This document shows, piece after piece, positions 49,528 to 59,435 of a DNA stretch of 64,000 bases. Every line of letters begins with the position of its first letter. The first letter of the stretch is position 1. Under the pieces are notes generated by a model, which worked only from the letters and a program-made list of their open reading frames with translations, was not told where the DNA came from and searched no databases. A program made the translations under genes and the position numbers. The DNA is from Moesziomyces globuligerus (Eukaryota > Basidiomycota > Ustilaginomycetes > Ustilaginales > Ustilaginaceae), in contig JARVLF010000018.1 of assembly GCA_030849465.1 (NCBI GenBank), forward strand, positions 496,001 to 560,000, given 5' to 3'.

Positions 49528-51513
49528 TTACATCTTGATCGTCGCGAGCACCTTGCTCCATACGAGCACGATCCAGTTGAATCCGAGCAGACTGCTCCCC
49601 GTCGATCCGCCTGCCGCCGTTCTGCCCACGAGCTTGTTGCGTGCCTCTCTCGCGGCGGCGTTTCTGCGCGTGGCACTCGCCGAGTTGGACGTCGCGCCTC
49701 CTGCCGGCGTCCGGCGCACGACGCGGTAGAAGACGAGCATTACGACGATCGCCGACATGAGCCACGTGCGCGGCTGGCTTGCCTTACGCACATCGAACAA
49801 CGCCGTGATCGTCGACAGGATCGACGACGAGGACGTGGTGCCTCGCGCGGGGTCGCGTCGGTGCGCGGCCGCGCCCGCGTGGTGGTGATCACCCTCCATG
49901 TAGCGGGACAGATGGGCGCGCGTCGAGGCGTAGCCTGCGTCGTCCTTGAAGCGCGTCTCCTTGGACTCGCGCGCCTCCTTGCGCGCCGAGCGGCGCGAGT
50001 GGTTCGACGCCGCCGACGTGCTGCTCTCGTTGCCCGCGTCCGACGAGCGCGACGAGCTCGATCGACGTACCGCCCTCCGCGCCTGCTTCGCCTCCTCCTC
50101 TCCCCCCACGGCCGCGGCCGCCTTGTGCGAGCCCTCGACACTGCGAGTCGAGCCAGGCGAGATCGCCGGGCTGGTCGACGACGACGAGCTAGACTCGGCG
50201 GCGCCGCTGCGCGGAGAGAAGTACGCGGGTGACTGGCTTCGCTCTCGCCTGCTTCGTCCGCCGGACTCGGAACTCGACCCAGACGTCGCGGGCGACGACG
50301 ACGACGACGACGACGACGACTGAGCAGCAGCAGCATCCTTACCCGCAGAGTCGGGCTTGCGCGCCAAAAAGTTGCCGATGCCCGAGGCCACGTCGCGCGC
50401 CTTGCTGCCCGCCTTGTTGGCCCCTTTGTTGGCAGCGTTGGCTGCGGCAGCGGCGGCGGCTTGCTTTGCCTGCTTCTCCTCCGCGTCTCGCTTCGCCTTC
50501 TCGTCCGCATACGCCTTTTGAGCGCTGGCGATGGCGTCGTGTTCGCGCTGCGTCTGGCCCGTAAGATGCGTCTGCGCCTCGCCGATCTGCTCCAGCAGGC
50601 CGAACTTGACGCTCTCGGGCAGACTCGAGTAGCCGACGAACTCGCGCGCATACTCCCATTCCCCGAGCCTCGATGCAAGCACGTGCAGCGCGTACAGGCC
50701 CACGATGTTTTCGTACGCCGCAGCTGCCTTGGGCGTCGGCGGCGCTGCGCCGAACGCCGACGAGAACGAGGCGAGGTACCACTCGGCGATCAAGCGCGCG
50801 GCGTTGGTGCCCGTGCGAGCTGCGGGCTCGAGCGCATCGAGGCGCAGCGCTGCGAGAACGGCGGACGACACCACCGAAGCCGGCAGTTCGATGGCCAGGT
50901 GGATGGTCTCGGGCGTCGGATCGAGCGACGGCGCATCTGCTTGCGCCGACGTGTGCGTGCACAGGCGCAGCGCCTCGAACCACAAATGGCTGATGAGGCT
51001 CAGCGGCTGTTTGGCCAGCAAGAGCGACACGCGGTCGATCGCCGTCGTATCCGAATCCGCCTTGATCTTTGCCTGCGCGAGCGCATCCGCGATGCTCGCC
51101 GAAGCGCGCGAGTCGGTATACACCTGGGTGAAAACGGTGAGGCGCAGGATGGCGATCTTCTCCACGAGCTTCTGTACGTCGAGATCGGAGTCCTGCAGAA
51201 AGGCGGAGGCGGTGAGGCTGCTACCGAGCTGGTTCGACGCACCGATCAGGTCGGCAGCAAGCTGGCTCTGGACGAGGGCCGTGGGCAGATCCTTGGCAAG
51301 GAAGGCGCGTGCGGCTCGGGCGTAGTGCGACTTGGCGGCCTTGGTACGCGAGAGCGTCTGGCTGTCGTCGATGGACGATGCGGCCGAAGCAGGCCGCTTG
51401 AGGTCGGACGCCGAGGCCGAGATGGACTGCGACAGGGAGAGGTCCGCTGGCGCAGTCGCGGCGAGATGCGTCGAGCCGGCCGAGGCGGCTGAGGGGTTGT
51501 CCGGCACCGGCAT
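49426..51513 (-). CDS. C-terminally membrane-anchored protein of unknown function, with terminal intron
   Basis: Not recognised with certainty. Predicted 668 residues if an 81-base intron (49451-49531) is removed: donor AT|GTAAGT, branch CTGAC, acceptor ATGGCAG; the tail then reads KMGTQVTYL. Unspliced, the frame stops at once after KM (stop at 49528), so both forms are viable. Features: a disordered N-terminus, a helical repeat-like region (about 60-330: HYARAARAFLAKDLPTALVQ, then LPESVKFGLLEQIGEAQTHL), an Ala/Lys coiled coil, a long Ser-rich region including a Ser run from a (GAC)n tract, and two C-terminal hydrophobic segments (TWLMSAIVVMLVFYRVV and LLGFNWIVLVWSKVLA). The layout recalls Pex26/Pex15-like tail-anchored peroxins, but I see no decisive motif. 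It is divergent from METTL3. Confidence 0.75.
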
Positions 51514-51974
51514 GCTAGTATGCCTTTGTGTGCAGAATGGGAGCGTCAAGCGATGGGTTCAAGGAGTCGAGCAGTGCTGTTGGTGGATGGGAGGCAAGTG
51601 TGCAGCCAAAGCTGAGTTCTGAGTTGTCGGCGAGATGCGAAGCTGTCGGTGCGGGTCAGAGTGGGGCCGGGCGCGTGACGGAGGCGGACCGGCCCAGCGA
51701 GCGGCTTCCTGAGCCGGCAAGCCCAGTTGCGAAGCGGCTGAAATGCGCTCCTTGCCGCTGCAGCCGCTCTCGCGCGGATCAGGCCGAGTCTCGACGGGTG
51801 TGGAGGCGTTTCTCGCATCGGGCCGAGTCGAGAAATCACAATCGATTTCAGGGTCTTGATTTCAACCCCACCGACTTCGTCCAGCTTTCGTCTTGCCTTG
51901 TCACGCGCTCATCAGGCCTCGTACGATGAAGCGCTGGAGCCGAGGATGATCTGAATCCCCATCCTCTCTTTGCG
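51514..51974. other. Divergent promoter region, anchored-protein gene and METTL3
   Basis: About 460 bases between divergent ATGs. An AT-richer patch lies at 51838-51870. No RNA gene, repeat or coding ORF seen. Confidence 0.5.
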
Positions 51975-53297
51975 ATGACGGCCGGCGAGCTGACGGACGA
52001 TGCTGCGGTGGAGGCCATCACCTCGGCCCTGCTTTCCGCCCCCACTGCCAAGCAGCAGCTGCTGACGCGGCTGATGGCGAGCACGGACAACCGATACCAA
52101 GAGTTCTGCCTCCATCTCACGCGCGCCGACTGTCCCGCCGCATCGACGTGCCAGAAGCTGCACTTCAAGCCCATCGTCTATCCGCATACAGACGCGTCCT
52201 ACGGCCACTGCAGCTACCTCAACACCTGCCACCGCACCGCCTCGTGCAAGTACCTTCACTTCCAGCTGGATACGGATCCGCCGCAGGCGCCGTACGTCTT
52301 TGCCACCGATCCGCGCCATCCGTACACGGCGGACTCGGATACAGCCCGCGAGATCGGCCTGATCCATCCGCGGCGCACGCTGCAGGAGCATGGCTTCGAT
52401 GCGTGGGTCCGCGCCGGCGATGCGGCGCAGCACGAGGCACAGTGGATCGACTGCGACCTCAAACGGTTCGACTACGGCATGCTGGGCAAGTTCGACATCA
52501 TCCTCGCCGATCCGCCGTGGGACATTCACATGTCGCTGCCGTACGGTACGATGAGCGACGACGACATGCGCGCCATGCCCGTCCCCGTGCTCCAGGACGA
52601 AGGCCTCCTCTTCCTTTGGGTCACCGGACGCGCCATGGAGCTCGGCCTCGAGCTGCTCGCACACTGGGGCTACACCCGCATCGAAGAGCTCATCTGGGTC
52701 AAGGTCGGCCAGACCCAGCGCCTCATCCGCACGGGCCGGACGGGCCACCATCTCAACCACACCAAGGAACACTGCCTCGTCGGCGCCAAGCTGCGAGCAG
52801 GTGCGGACGCAGGCGCGGAAAGCGCACCCGTGGCTGGATCTACGCAGAGATATGTGGGCAGTCGCGCAGCGGGAGTGATGCCGCCACTGCCAGAGTGGGT
52901 GCACAAAGGCATCAATGCCGATGTCATCGTGTCCGAGGTCAGGGACACGTCGCGCAAGCCCGACGAGCTCTATGCCATGATCGAACGGCTCTGTCCCGGT
53001 GGCCGCAAGGTGGAGCTCTTCGGCCGCAAGCACAACGTCCGCAGAGGTTGGCTCACGCTCGGCAACCAGCTCAAGTCGGACCATGTGCTGGATCCCAACC
53101 TGCGAGAGCAGCTCAGAGCGTTTCGACAGCACCAGACGCAACATCCTCAGCCAGGAGCACCGCTGCATGCGCATCCATACCCACAGTCGTACCCAGCCGG
53201 ACATCCGGTCCAACAAGCGCAGGCCTTGCATACTGTGCATTCTGTACCTCAGCATCCGCATCCGCATCCGCATCTGCATCCGCATCTCTTGCAATAG
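51975..53297 (+). CDS. IME4: mRNA N6-adenosine methyltransferase catalytic subunit, METTL3/Ime4 family
   Basis: Transfers methyl from S-adenosylmethionine to adenosine N6 in mRNA, in the family as the catalytic half of a METTL3-METTL14-type complex. Predicted 440 residues, shorter at the N-terminus than human METTL3 (580). Two CCCH zinc fingers: Cys45, Cys53, Cys59, His63 and Cys79, Cys85, Cys91, His95. Catalytic core: LADPPWDIHMSLPYGTMSDD with DPPW at 179-182, LLFLWVTGRAMELG, LIWVKVGQTQRLIRTGRTGH, LNHTKEHCLVG, ADVIVSEVRDTSRKPDE, KVELFGRKHNVRRGWLTLGN. An extra loop of about 30 residues lies between CLVG and DVIVSEV compared with human. The tail is Gln/His/Pro-rich, encoded by CATCCG repeats. 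All catalytic residues seem intact. Confidence 0.95.
   Translation: MTAGELTDDAAVEAITSALLSAPTAKQQLLTRLMASTDNRYQEFCLHLTRADCPAASTCQKLHFKPIVYPHTDASYGHCSYLNTCHRTASCKYLHFQLDTDPPQAPYVFATDPRHPYTADSDTAREIGLIHPRRTLQEHGFDAWVRAGDAAQHEAQWIDCDLKRFDYGMLGKFDIILADPPWDIHMSLPYGTMSDDDMRAMPVPVLQDEGLLFLWVTGRAMELGLELLAHWGYTRIEELIWVKVGQTQRLIRTGRTGHHLNHTKEHCLVGAKLRAGADAGAESAPVAGSTQRYVGSRAAGVMPPLPEWVHKGINADVIVSEVRDTSRKPDELYAMIERLCPGGRKVELFGRKHNVRRGWLTLGNQLKSDHVLDPNLREQLRAFRQHQTQHPQPGAPLHAHPYPQSYPAGHPVQQAQALHTVHSVPQHPHPHPHLHPHLLQ
53252..53287. repeat. Hexamer repeat GCATCC/GCATCT, six copies
   Basis: Six head-to-tail hexamers at the 3' end of the METTL3 gene. They encode the alternating His-Pro/His-Leu tail just before the stop codon and are likely length-variable. 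Confidence 0.9.
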
Positions 53298-53639
53298 CAC
53301 TGTCGTGTGTCTGATCTCCCTGCTGTGGTGGTGACCTGGCCGAACACTCGAGTCCAAGCAGCGGTACAATTGTCGAAAGAGTGGCACGGGTGATGCATGC
53401 AATTTCACGAGCCAAAGATTTAGCCGGCATGCAGTCACGTCTGTGCGCGCGCTCGGCAGCTCCACACGCTCTTGCCCGCGGTTCCCACCGAGCCTCGACG
53501 TTCCGGCGACTCTTTGACTTCCGAGCCGAACCTCACCCCGACGCGCTGCTTGCTTTAAAGCATCCACTTCTTCCGTCCACTGTCCCGACCTCATTCTGCC
53601 GTGTCTGCACCGCATTCAACTGCTCTAGAATCGTCTACC
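53298..53639. other. Intergenic between METTL3 and the HSDL2-like gene
   Basis: About 340 bases between two plus-strand genes, with a C/T-rich leader before 53640. Nothing else seen. Confidence 0.5.
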
Positions 53640-54590
53640 ATGGTCGGTCTCGCACTCGCAGGGCGTACGGCGTTCATCACCGGTGGATCGCGCGGCATCG
53701 GACTCGAGATTGGCAAGGCGCTTGCGGCGCGAGGCGCCAACGTGGTCATCGCCGCCAAGACGGCGACGCCGCATCCAAAGTTGCCTGGGACGATCTACAC
53801 TGCGTGCGACGAGATCGCAGCCGAAGCGGACAAGGCGGGTTCGAGCGGCAAGGCGCATCCGATGCAGCTGGATATCCGCGATGCTCCTGCGGTGGAGTCT
53901 GCGATCGAGGAGGTGGTGGGCAAGTTCGGCGGGCTCGACATGGTGATCAACAATGCGAGCGCCATCAACATGACGCCGACGCTCACCTCGAGCGTCAAGA
54001 GCTACGACCTCATGAACGGCATCAACGCTCGTGGTTCCTGGCTCGTCTCGCGCTTCGCCCTCCCTCATCTGGTCAAATCATCCCACCCGCACATCTTGAC
54101 CCTCTCGCCTCCGCTCAACTTCAACACGCTCTCCTCCACACCAGGCGCCTCGGATCCACCCGCCATCTTCCCGCATCAGTTTGCGCAGACGGCTAGCGCC
54201 TACACCATCGCCAAGTTCGGCATGTCGCTCCTCACTCTCGGCCTCTCTGCAGAGACCGTGGGCAAGGTGGGAGTCAATTCGCTCTGGCCCTACACGCTCA
54301 TCGCCACCTCGGCCATGAAGATCGTCAGCAAGGACGCAAGCGTCCAGGAACGCCGCTGGCGGAATCCCCAGATCGTCGCAGAAGCCGCAGCGAGCATCCT
54401 CGAACAGGACCCAAAGAGCTTCACCGGCCAGTTTTTGATCGACGAACTCTACCTCCGTGCACAGGGACTCTCGCTCAACGACCTCCGCAAGTTCAACGTC
54501 GACGAATCAACTCCCCTCGACAACCTCGCCGAAGACCTCTACATCAGCCAAGAGCTCCGAGACGCCATCCGATCCAGCCGCCAATCCTAA
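53640..54590 (+). CDS. Short-chain dehydrogenase/reductase, HSDL2-like
   Basis: Predicted 316-residue NADP-type oxidoreductase. Cofactor motif TGGSRGIG at 14-21, NNASAINMTPT in place of the usual NNAG, a Ser-containing ILTLSPPLNF segment and catalytic Tyr188-Lys192 (SAYTIAKFG). The stretch NVVIAAKTATPHPKLPGTIY after the second strand is a hallmark of hydroxysteroid dehydrogenase-like protein 2, a family of mitochondrial or peroxisomal enzymes with unsettled substrates. The C-terminal sterol-carrier domain of animal HSDL2 is absent, as usual in fungal members. The protein ends SSRQS, not a peroxisomal targeting signal. The ATG at 53640 is used; the frame upstream starts with GTG. It is convergent with the LRR-CCCH gene at 119 bases. 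Confidence 0.9.
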   Translation: MVGLALAGRTAFITGGSRGIGLEIGKALAARGANVVIAAKTATPHPKLPGTIYTACDEIAAEADKAGSSGKAHPMQLDIRDAPAVESAIEEVVGKFGGLDMVINNASAINMTPTLTSSVKSYDLMNGINARGSWLVSRFALPHLVKSSHPHILTLSPPLNFNTLSSTPGASDPPAIFPHQFAQTASAYTIAKFGMSLLTLGLSAETVGKVGVNSLWPYTLIATSAMKIVSKDASVQERRWRNPQIVAEAAASILEQDPKSFTGQFLIDELYLRAQGLSLNDLRKFNVDESTPLDNLAEDLYISQELRDAIRSSRQS

Positions 54591-54709
54591 CCTCACCTCG
54601 GTAAAACCACGTCAAGCAAAAGGGTGATTGGGGGAGAAAAGCGTTTCATCTCGACGATGGCATTTTTTTTTGTGAATGTGTGAATGATGAGTGGTGAGGG
54701 ATCGAGCGT

Positions 54710-57700
54710 CTACTCGAGCTCAAAGATGGCTTCGTCCTCGTCCTCTTCTGCCGTGACGACGGGGAGGGTGAGAGGCGAGTGCGGTGCCGCAGCCGAGCTT
54801 CCCGCCCTGAGCCTATGCGTAGCCGGATGGTGGGCGAACCTGGTGCCTGCGGCGGCCTGTTTCTGGGCGCCACCCTCTGGGATCGCGATGCCCTCGCCGC
54901 CGGCATTCCTGTGCGATCCGATGGCCGAGAGTGGAGGTGAGAAAGGCGAGCCCGTTGCACCAGGCGATCCAAACGCTCCGTTGGGAGGACGCTCGGCAAA
55001 CGACCCGCTCACTCTACCCGCTGTCGCGCCACTACCGACCGCAAAGCTGAGCGGACTCCTGTGCGGCAATACCGACGAAGGCGCCGTTGGGGCCAGGGCG
55101 AACTCGTCCATGCTGCCGGGCACGCGCAGCGCACCCTGCGAGGACTGGGTGAACGACGAGGGCGCAAACGCGCTCCTCTCTGCGCCGCCCACGGATCCAA
55201 AGACGCCGCTGAGCGAGCCAGATTCGGCTGCCGGTGCACCGCCCGTGCGCAGGTGCAGCCTGCTCAGACCCGCAGCGAGGCCCTGCGGGAGACTCTGACC
55301 TGGCGCGTGGTGGGCTGCGGTGCGCGTGGCCGAGGTCGAAAGCCCCGCGGGCTCGCGGAAGGCGTATTCGAGCGCACTGCTCTGCTGGAAGCCTGTGGCG
55401 ATGTTGCTCGCCTTTGCGCGCTCGGCGCCGATGGCGCTGCGACCGAAACCGAGCGACGAACCGAGCGCGTGCGACGGCATGCTCTGCGCCACGGTCACGC
55501 GCTCATCCTTGGCCGCGAACGAGCTCGAGAGGCCGTGACTACGCCTCCTACGCTCGAGCTCCGCGGGCGTCAGCAGATCCGAGAGACTCGAGGGCAAAAA
55601 GTCCTCTGCATCCTCCATCTCCTCGAGCTCGCGCTCGCCGCGATCGCCGCCGCGCGCCTGCGATGCCGAAGCGGCCATCCCGTTCCACAGACCCTCGTCC
55701 CGGCGACCCATGCTGCGTGCACCAAACGCATCGCCGCGACCGCGCGCAAACGGTCCCGCTCCGCCCTCCGAATCCTGGCTCCCGCTGAAGAACAGCGCGT
55801 GCCCGCCAGGATGGCTGAACGGACTCGAGCCAAACGCGCGCGAGGCCGAGGCGGACGTGCCAAACGCCGCCGCCGCCGCCGAGGAGTCCAGTCCGCCAAA
55901 CGGCTGCGCCGACAGCGAGGCGCTCAAACTCTGCGAGAGCGAGCCGGGTCGCTGGAACGAGACGCTCCCCGTAAACGAGGTCGAGAGCGAGGCGTCCGGA
56001 TTCACACCCGCAAGGCCCCCCTCGAATCCACCCCTCTCGGCACTGGTGGTGGGGGCGGCGGCAGCCGGGTTCAGGTCCTCGGGCATGCCGAAGGGCAGAT
56101 CGTGATCGCGTGTCGTGAACGACGCATTGCGGTTGCGCGCGCCCGCAGGCAGTTGCGACGGCGTTGGCCCCACCACCCCCTGCCCCCTCGCCTGACCACC
56201 CTGCTGCGGTCCAGCCACGCCCTGCGGCTGAGCCTGCGCCATCTGCGCCGAGACCTGACGCGGCACATTTGCCGGCTGAGCCTTGCCCTGTCCACCGACC
56301 GAAAGGTGCGAGTGCGACGGGACACCGGCGGCGAGCGCCGAGGCATGCTGACCCGGCGCCTGCGGGAGGGGCTGGCCGTGCTGGGCGGCGCGCTTGTTCT
56401 TGCGGTCCATGCTCATTGGCTGACCAGGCAGCACATGTGCAAGCGCGCACTTGTGTCCAAAGCGGCAATTGCCCTTTAGGAACCACTGGCAAACGGACTT
56501 TTGCCCTCCGTCTCCCGGGAGCGTGTGGGCAAAGGGACAGGATGCGCCGGCCGAACATCCATTACTCCGAAAAAACTTGCACGGTACCTGGCCCAGCGCC
56601 TCCTTCTTCTTGCTGCTGAGCTTGGCGTTGGCGAGCGCGCTGCCCGAGTCCTTGTCGTCCAGCTCGTCTGCGCCCTGGCCGGCGCTGCGTTCCTGCGAGC
56701 CCGCGTCCGGGTCGGAACTGGCCGCATCGTCCGCAGCACGAGCCTTGCGCCCACGAGCCTGGCCGTCGTCGCCGATGCCGCCGTCCGCGGGCTTGCTTGG
56801 CGAAGTGGACCCAGCAGCAGCAGCGGCGGTGGCAGCCGCAGCGGCTTCCTGCTCGCGTCGCGCCTGTTCGATTCGCAATTTCCGCCGCCCGAGCTCGGTG
56901 TTGAGCCCGGACTCGGCCAGGATCTCCCAGTCCTCCTTGACGACCTTAGGCTTGGGCGGCAGTTGCGATGCTGCTGGTGCTGCGGCGGTGGTGGCGGCGC
57001 TGGCAGTGTCCGTCGCAGACGCCGCCGTCGCAGGCACCGTTGCTGGTGAGCCACGCGTGGCAGGCGAACCGGACGGCAGGGGCGAAGCCGCCTTCTTCTC
57101 GGGAGAGGCAGCGGAGCGCCCGCCGCGCTTCTGCCGCAGTGTCTCTTCGCGCAGCGGGTTGCCCTGAAGCAGGAGGCAGAGCACAGAGGCGTTGCTGCGG
57201 TCCTGCATCTTGTCGATGTCGGCGGCGGTGGGCCGGTTGAGCACGCGCACGAGCTGGCGTGCCGGAATGCCGCGAGCTGGTTCCGCCGCTTCCTGGGCCT
57301 TGACAGGCGGATCCGTGTTGCCGATGGCCTGGTCGAACGTCTGGATGCGCTGCGAGCCGAAGAGAGCCTCGATCTTGGCGAGGTCGTCGAGCTCGCACCC
57401 GGAGAGGTCGAGCACAGAAAGGCTGGGCAGGGCGGTCTTGGCAGCGTCGGAGGTGCCTTCGGTGGTGAAGACGTCGTCGGCGATGCCGCAGCCTTGCAGG
57501 CCGAGGTCCTCGAGTGCCGCAAGATTTCGGAAGAGCGAGACGGAGACAGGTCCGCGGATGTTGTTGTGGCCCAGATTGAGCGTCCTCAGACCCGTAGGCA
57601 GGAGAAGCGAGCCGATCTGTCCGTCTGCCTCGGGCTGAGATGACTTGTTGCGGCGGTTGGCAAGGTCGGGGATGCTGAGGGCGGCGTTGGAGAGCCGATT

Positions 57701-58582
57701 ATAGCTGAGGTCCAGCGAGCGAAGCGCGCGCATGGGTGCATTCAGTTGGACGTCCGATGGCGGGGCCAGCGGCTTGCGATCCTTCTTGGAGGGCGAGAGA
57801 CCGGCCCAGACGCCGTTCTCCTGCGTCTGGTTCTCCTTGTCCCATGCCTCGCGCTTCGTGCGAGCCGACTGCACGTCCTGCGGCTTCCAAAGGGTCTGGA
57901 TCTTGTTGTGCGACAGATTGAGCGTGACGAGGTTATCGAGTGCGAGCAAGCAAGGCGGAAACGCAGTGAGGTCGTTTTTGGAGAGCGTGAGCGTGGTGAG
58001 AGCCGACAGTTGGAAGAAGGCGGGAGGGAGGCTTGGCAGCCTGTTGCTGTGCAGTTCGAGGCGCTTGAGGCCGCGGAACTCGGCGAGCTTTTCGGGGAGG
58101 GACTGCAGCTCGTTGTTGCCGAGCTGGAGCGTGTGCAGCTCCTCGCGCATGTACCAGGGCTGTCGATCATCTTCGGGGATTTGCAGGAACCAGGAGGCGG
58201 GCTCGTCGGCGAGGAGCGAGAGCAGCAAGGGCGGGAGCTGCTGAAGCGAGGGAGAACGAGCCGAGAGGTTGACCTTGCCGTTTTGAATGCTGAGGCGGAC
58301 GATGTCCTCTTCGGACTTTTGGTTGAGATCCATGCTGGGTGCGGGTGAGGCCGAGCTGCGCTGAGCAGCTGCTGAGCCGGGCCGGGAGGCGGGCTTGGGC
58401 GAGCCAAAGGGACTGGCTATGGAAGCATCGAGCTCGCGGCCGAAATGCGGGAGGTGGTCCGGCTTGGTGGGGTCGTCGCCGTCTGCGTTGGGAAGCGTCG
58501 AGCTGGGCTTGGTCGGGGAGGAGGAGCGCGAACGATGCTCGGCCCTCTTGGCGGCCAGGGCAGCGCGCACCGCCGCCGACAT
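54710..58582 (-). CDS. LRR-CCCH protein: LRR domain fused to Cps3-like zinc-finger protein
   Basis: Predicted 1290 residues in one uninterrupted frame. Part 1 (about 85-480) has leucine-rich repeats of the plain LxxLxLxxNxLxxLP kind (LHTLQLGNNELQSLP, LKRLELHSNRLPSLP, LTTLTLSKNDLTAFP, LVTLNLSHNKIQ, LRSLDLSYNRLSN, LRTLNLGHNNIRG), ending in LLQGNPLREETLRQKR as in fungal LRR proteins. Part 2 (about 660-1290) has two CCCH fingers, Cys668-676-682-His686 and Cys698-706-712-His716, then a Gln/Ala/Ser-rich tail with AEDFLPSSLSDLLTPAELERR, resembling fission-yeast Cps3-type RNA-binding proteins. A linker (about 490-660) is Ala/Ser/Lys-rich. The two halves are usually separate proteins as far as I know. 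Function: probably RNA binding by part 2, protein interaction by part 1. Confidence 0.85.
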   Translation of the reverse strand: MSAAVRAALAAKRAEHRSRSSSPTKPSSTLPNADGDDPTKPDHLPHFGRELDASIASPFGSPKPASRPGSAAAQRSSASPAPSMDLNQKSEEDIVRLSIQNGKVNLSARSPSLQQLPPLLLSLLADEPASWFLQIPEDDRQPWYMREELHTLQLGNNELQSLPEKLAEFRGLKRLELHSNRLPSLPPAFFQLSALTTLTLSKNDLTAFPPCLLALDNLVTLNLSHNKIQTLWKPQDVQSARTKREAWDKENQTQENGVWAGLSPSKKDRKPLAPPSDVQLNAPMRALRSLDLSYNRLSNAALSIPDLANRRNKSSQPEADGQIGSLLLPTGLRTLNLGHNNIRGPVSVSLFRNLAALEDLGLQGCGIADDVFTTEGTSDAAKTALPSLSVLDLSGCELDDLAKIEALFGSQRIQTFDQAIGNTDPPVKAQEAAEPARGIPARQLVRVLNRPTAADIDKMQDRSNASVLCLLLQGNPLREETLRQKRGGRSAASPEKKAASPLPSGSPATRGSPATVPATAASATDTASAATTAAAPAASQLPPKPKVVKEDWEILAESGLNTELGRRKLRIEQARREQEAAAAATAAAAAGSTSPSKPADGGIGDDGQARGRKARAADDAASSDPDAGSQERSAGQGADELDDKDSGSALANAKLSSKKKEALGQVPCKFFRSNGCSAGASCPFAHTLPGDGGQKSVCQWFLKGNCRFGHKCALAHVLPGQPMSMDRKNKRAAQHGQPLPQAPGQHASALAAGVPSHSHLSVGGQGKAQPANVPRQVSAQMAQAQPQGVAGPQQGGQARGQGVVGPTPSQLPAGARNRNASFTTRDHDLPFGMPEDLNPAAAAPTTSAERGGFEGGLAGVNPDASLSTSFTGSVSFQRPGSLSQSLSASLSAQPFGGLDSSAAAAAFGTSASASRAFGSSPFSHPGGHALFFSGSQDSEGGAGPFARGRGDAFGARSMGRRDEGLWNGMAASASQARGGDRGERELEEMEDAEDFLPSSLSDLLTPAELERRRRSHGLSSSFAAKDERVTVAQSMPSHALGSSLGFGRSAIGAERAKASNIATGFQQSSALEYAFREPAGLSTSATRTAAHHAPGQSLPQGLAAGLSRLHLRTGGAPAAESGSLSGVFGSVGGAERSAFAPSSFTQSSQGALRVPGSMDEFALAPTAPSSVLPHRSPLSFAVGSGATAGRVSGSFAERPPNGAFGSPGATGSPFSPPLSAIGSHRNAGGEGIAIPEGGAQKQAAAGTRFAHHPATHRLRAGSSAAAPHSPLTLPVVTAEEDEDEAIFELE

Positions 58583-59435
58583 CCGGCGTCACGACGAAGC
58601 TCGGGCTGCTTCAAGTGAGGCGGGGCTTGTACGGTCAGACCAGAGCGACGACGACCTGTGGCTGGAGGACGGCGATGTTGAAAGCAGGACGACACGTGAA
58701 GCTGCGAGGTGAAAGCGGACCGTATCACGAGCGCAACCGTCTTGCTGGAGCGTCAGCGCCCAGATTTGCGGCGTGGGGGTTTGAGCGTGCCGACTGGAGT
58801 CGATATGAAGGAAGGGGGCGGTTGTGTGGGATCGAGGGTCCCGGAATGTCGTGTTGCACTCGACTCCCGCTGCTTCCGGTCGGGAACGGCGAGGGCTGTG
58901 AATGGGTTAACGGACTGGATCGGGGCTGTGGACAGCTATCTCATCGGATCTCGCTTGCGTGCGGGCGGGCGGATGCGAGAAGCAGGCGCCGGCCTGGCTC
59001 TGACTCGAAGCGGAAGAGTGCATGCACCCAACACACCACGGCTCGAACGGATTGCACTGACGCATGCTCCTCCTGGTTGCTCTCCCGCTCGTTGCAGCCT
59101 TGGCGGCTAAGTGAGCTGCATCAAGGCTGCTTCTAGCGACGCTGGCCGCGGGCTCGAGCCAAGAGCAACTCTACGGCTGTTGCTGCACCCTGTGCATCTG
59201 AGGCGGCGTGCTCTCCGCATCCAATCAACGCGCGGCGAAAAAGCTCCACGCACGACTCACACTCCGGAGAAGCCGATGGAGACTTTCCCACCAGCAACTT
59301 AACACGCTCACGTTTCGGCGATCCTACTCTCCTTGTCTCGCTACAATCGGATAGCCTCATGGCAGCAGAGGCATTCGCAAATGCGAGTGTGCGGGGTGTG
59401 CTCGGCATAGCATGAAATTGTACGCGCGACAAGAT
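58583..59435. other. Intergenic: promoter of the LRR-CCCH gene, 3' end of NSE3
   Basis: About 850 bases between minus-strand genes. No ORF with domains, no RNA gene and no repeat seen; the part near 58583 is presumably promoter and leader. Confidence 0.5.
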
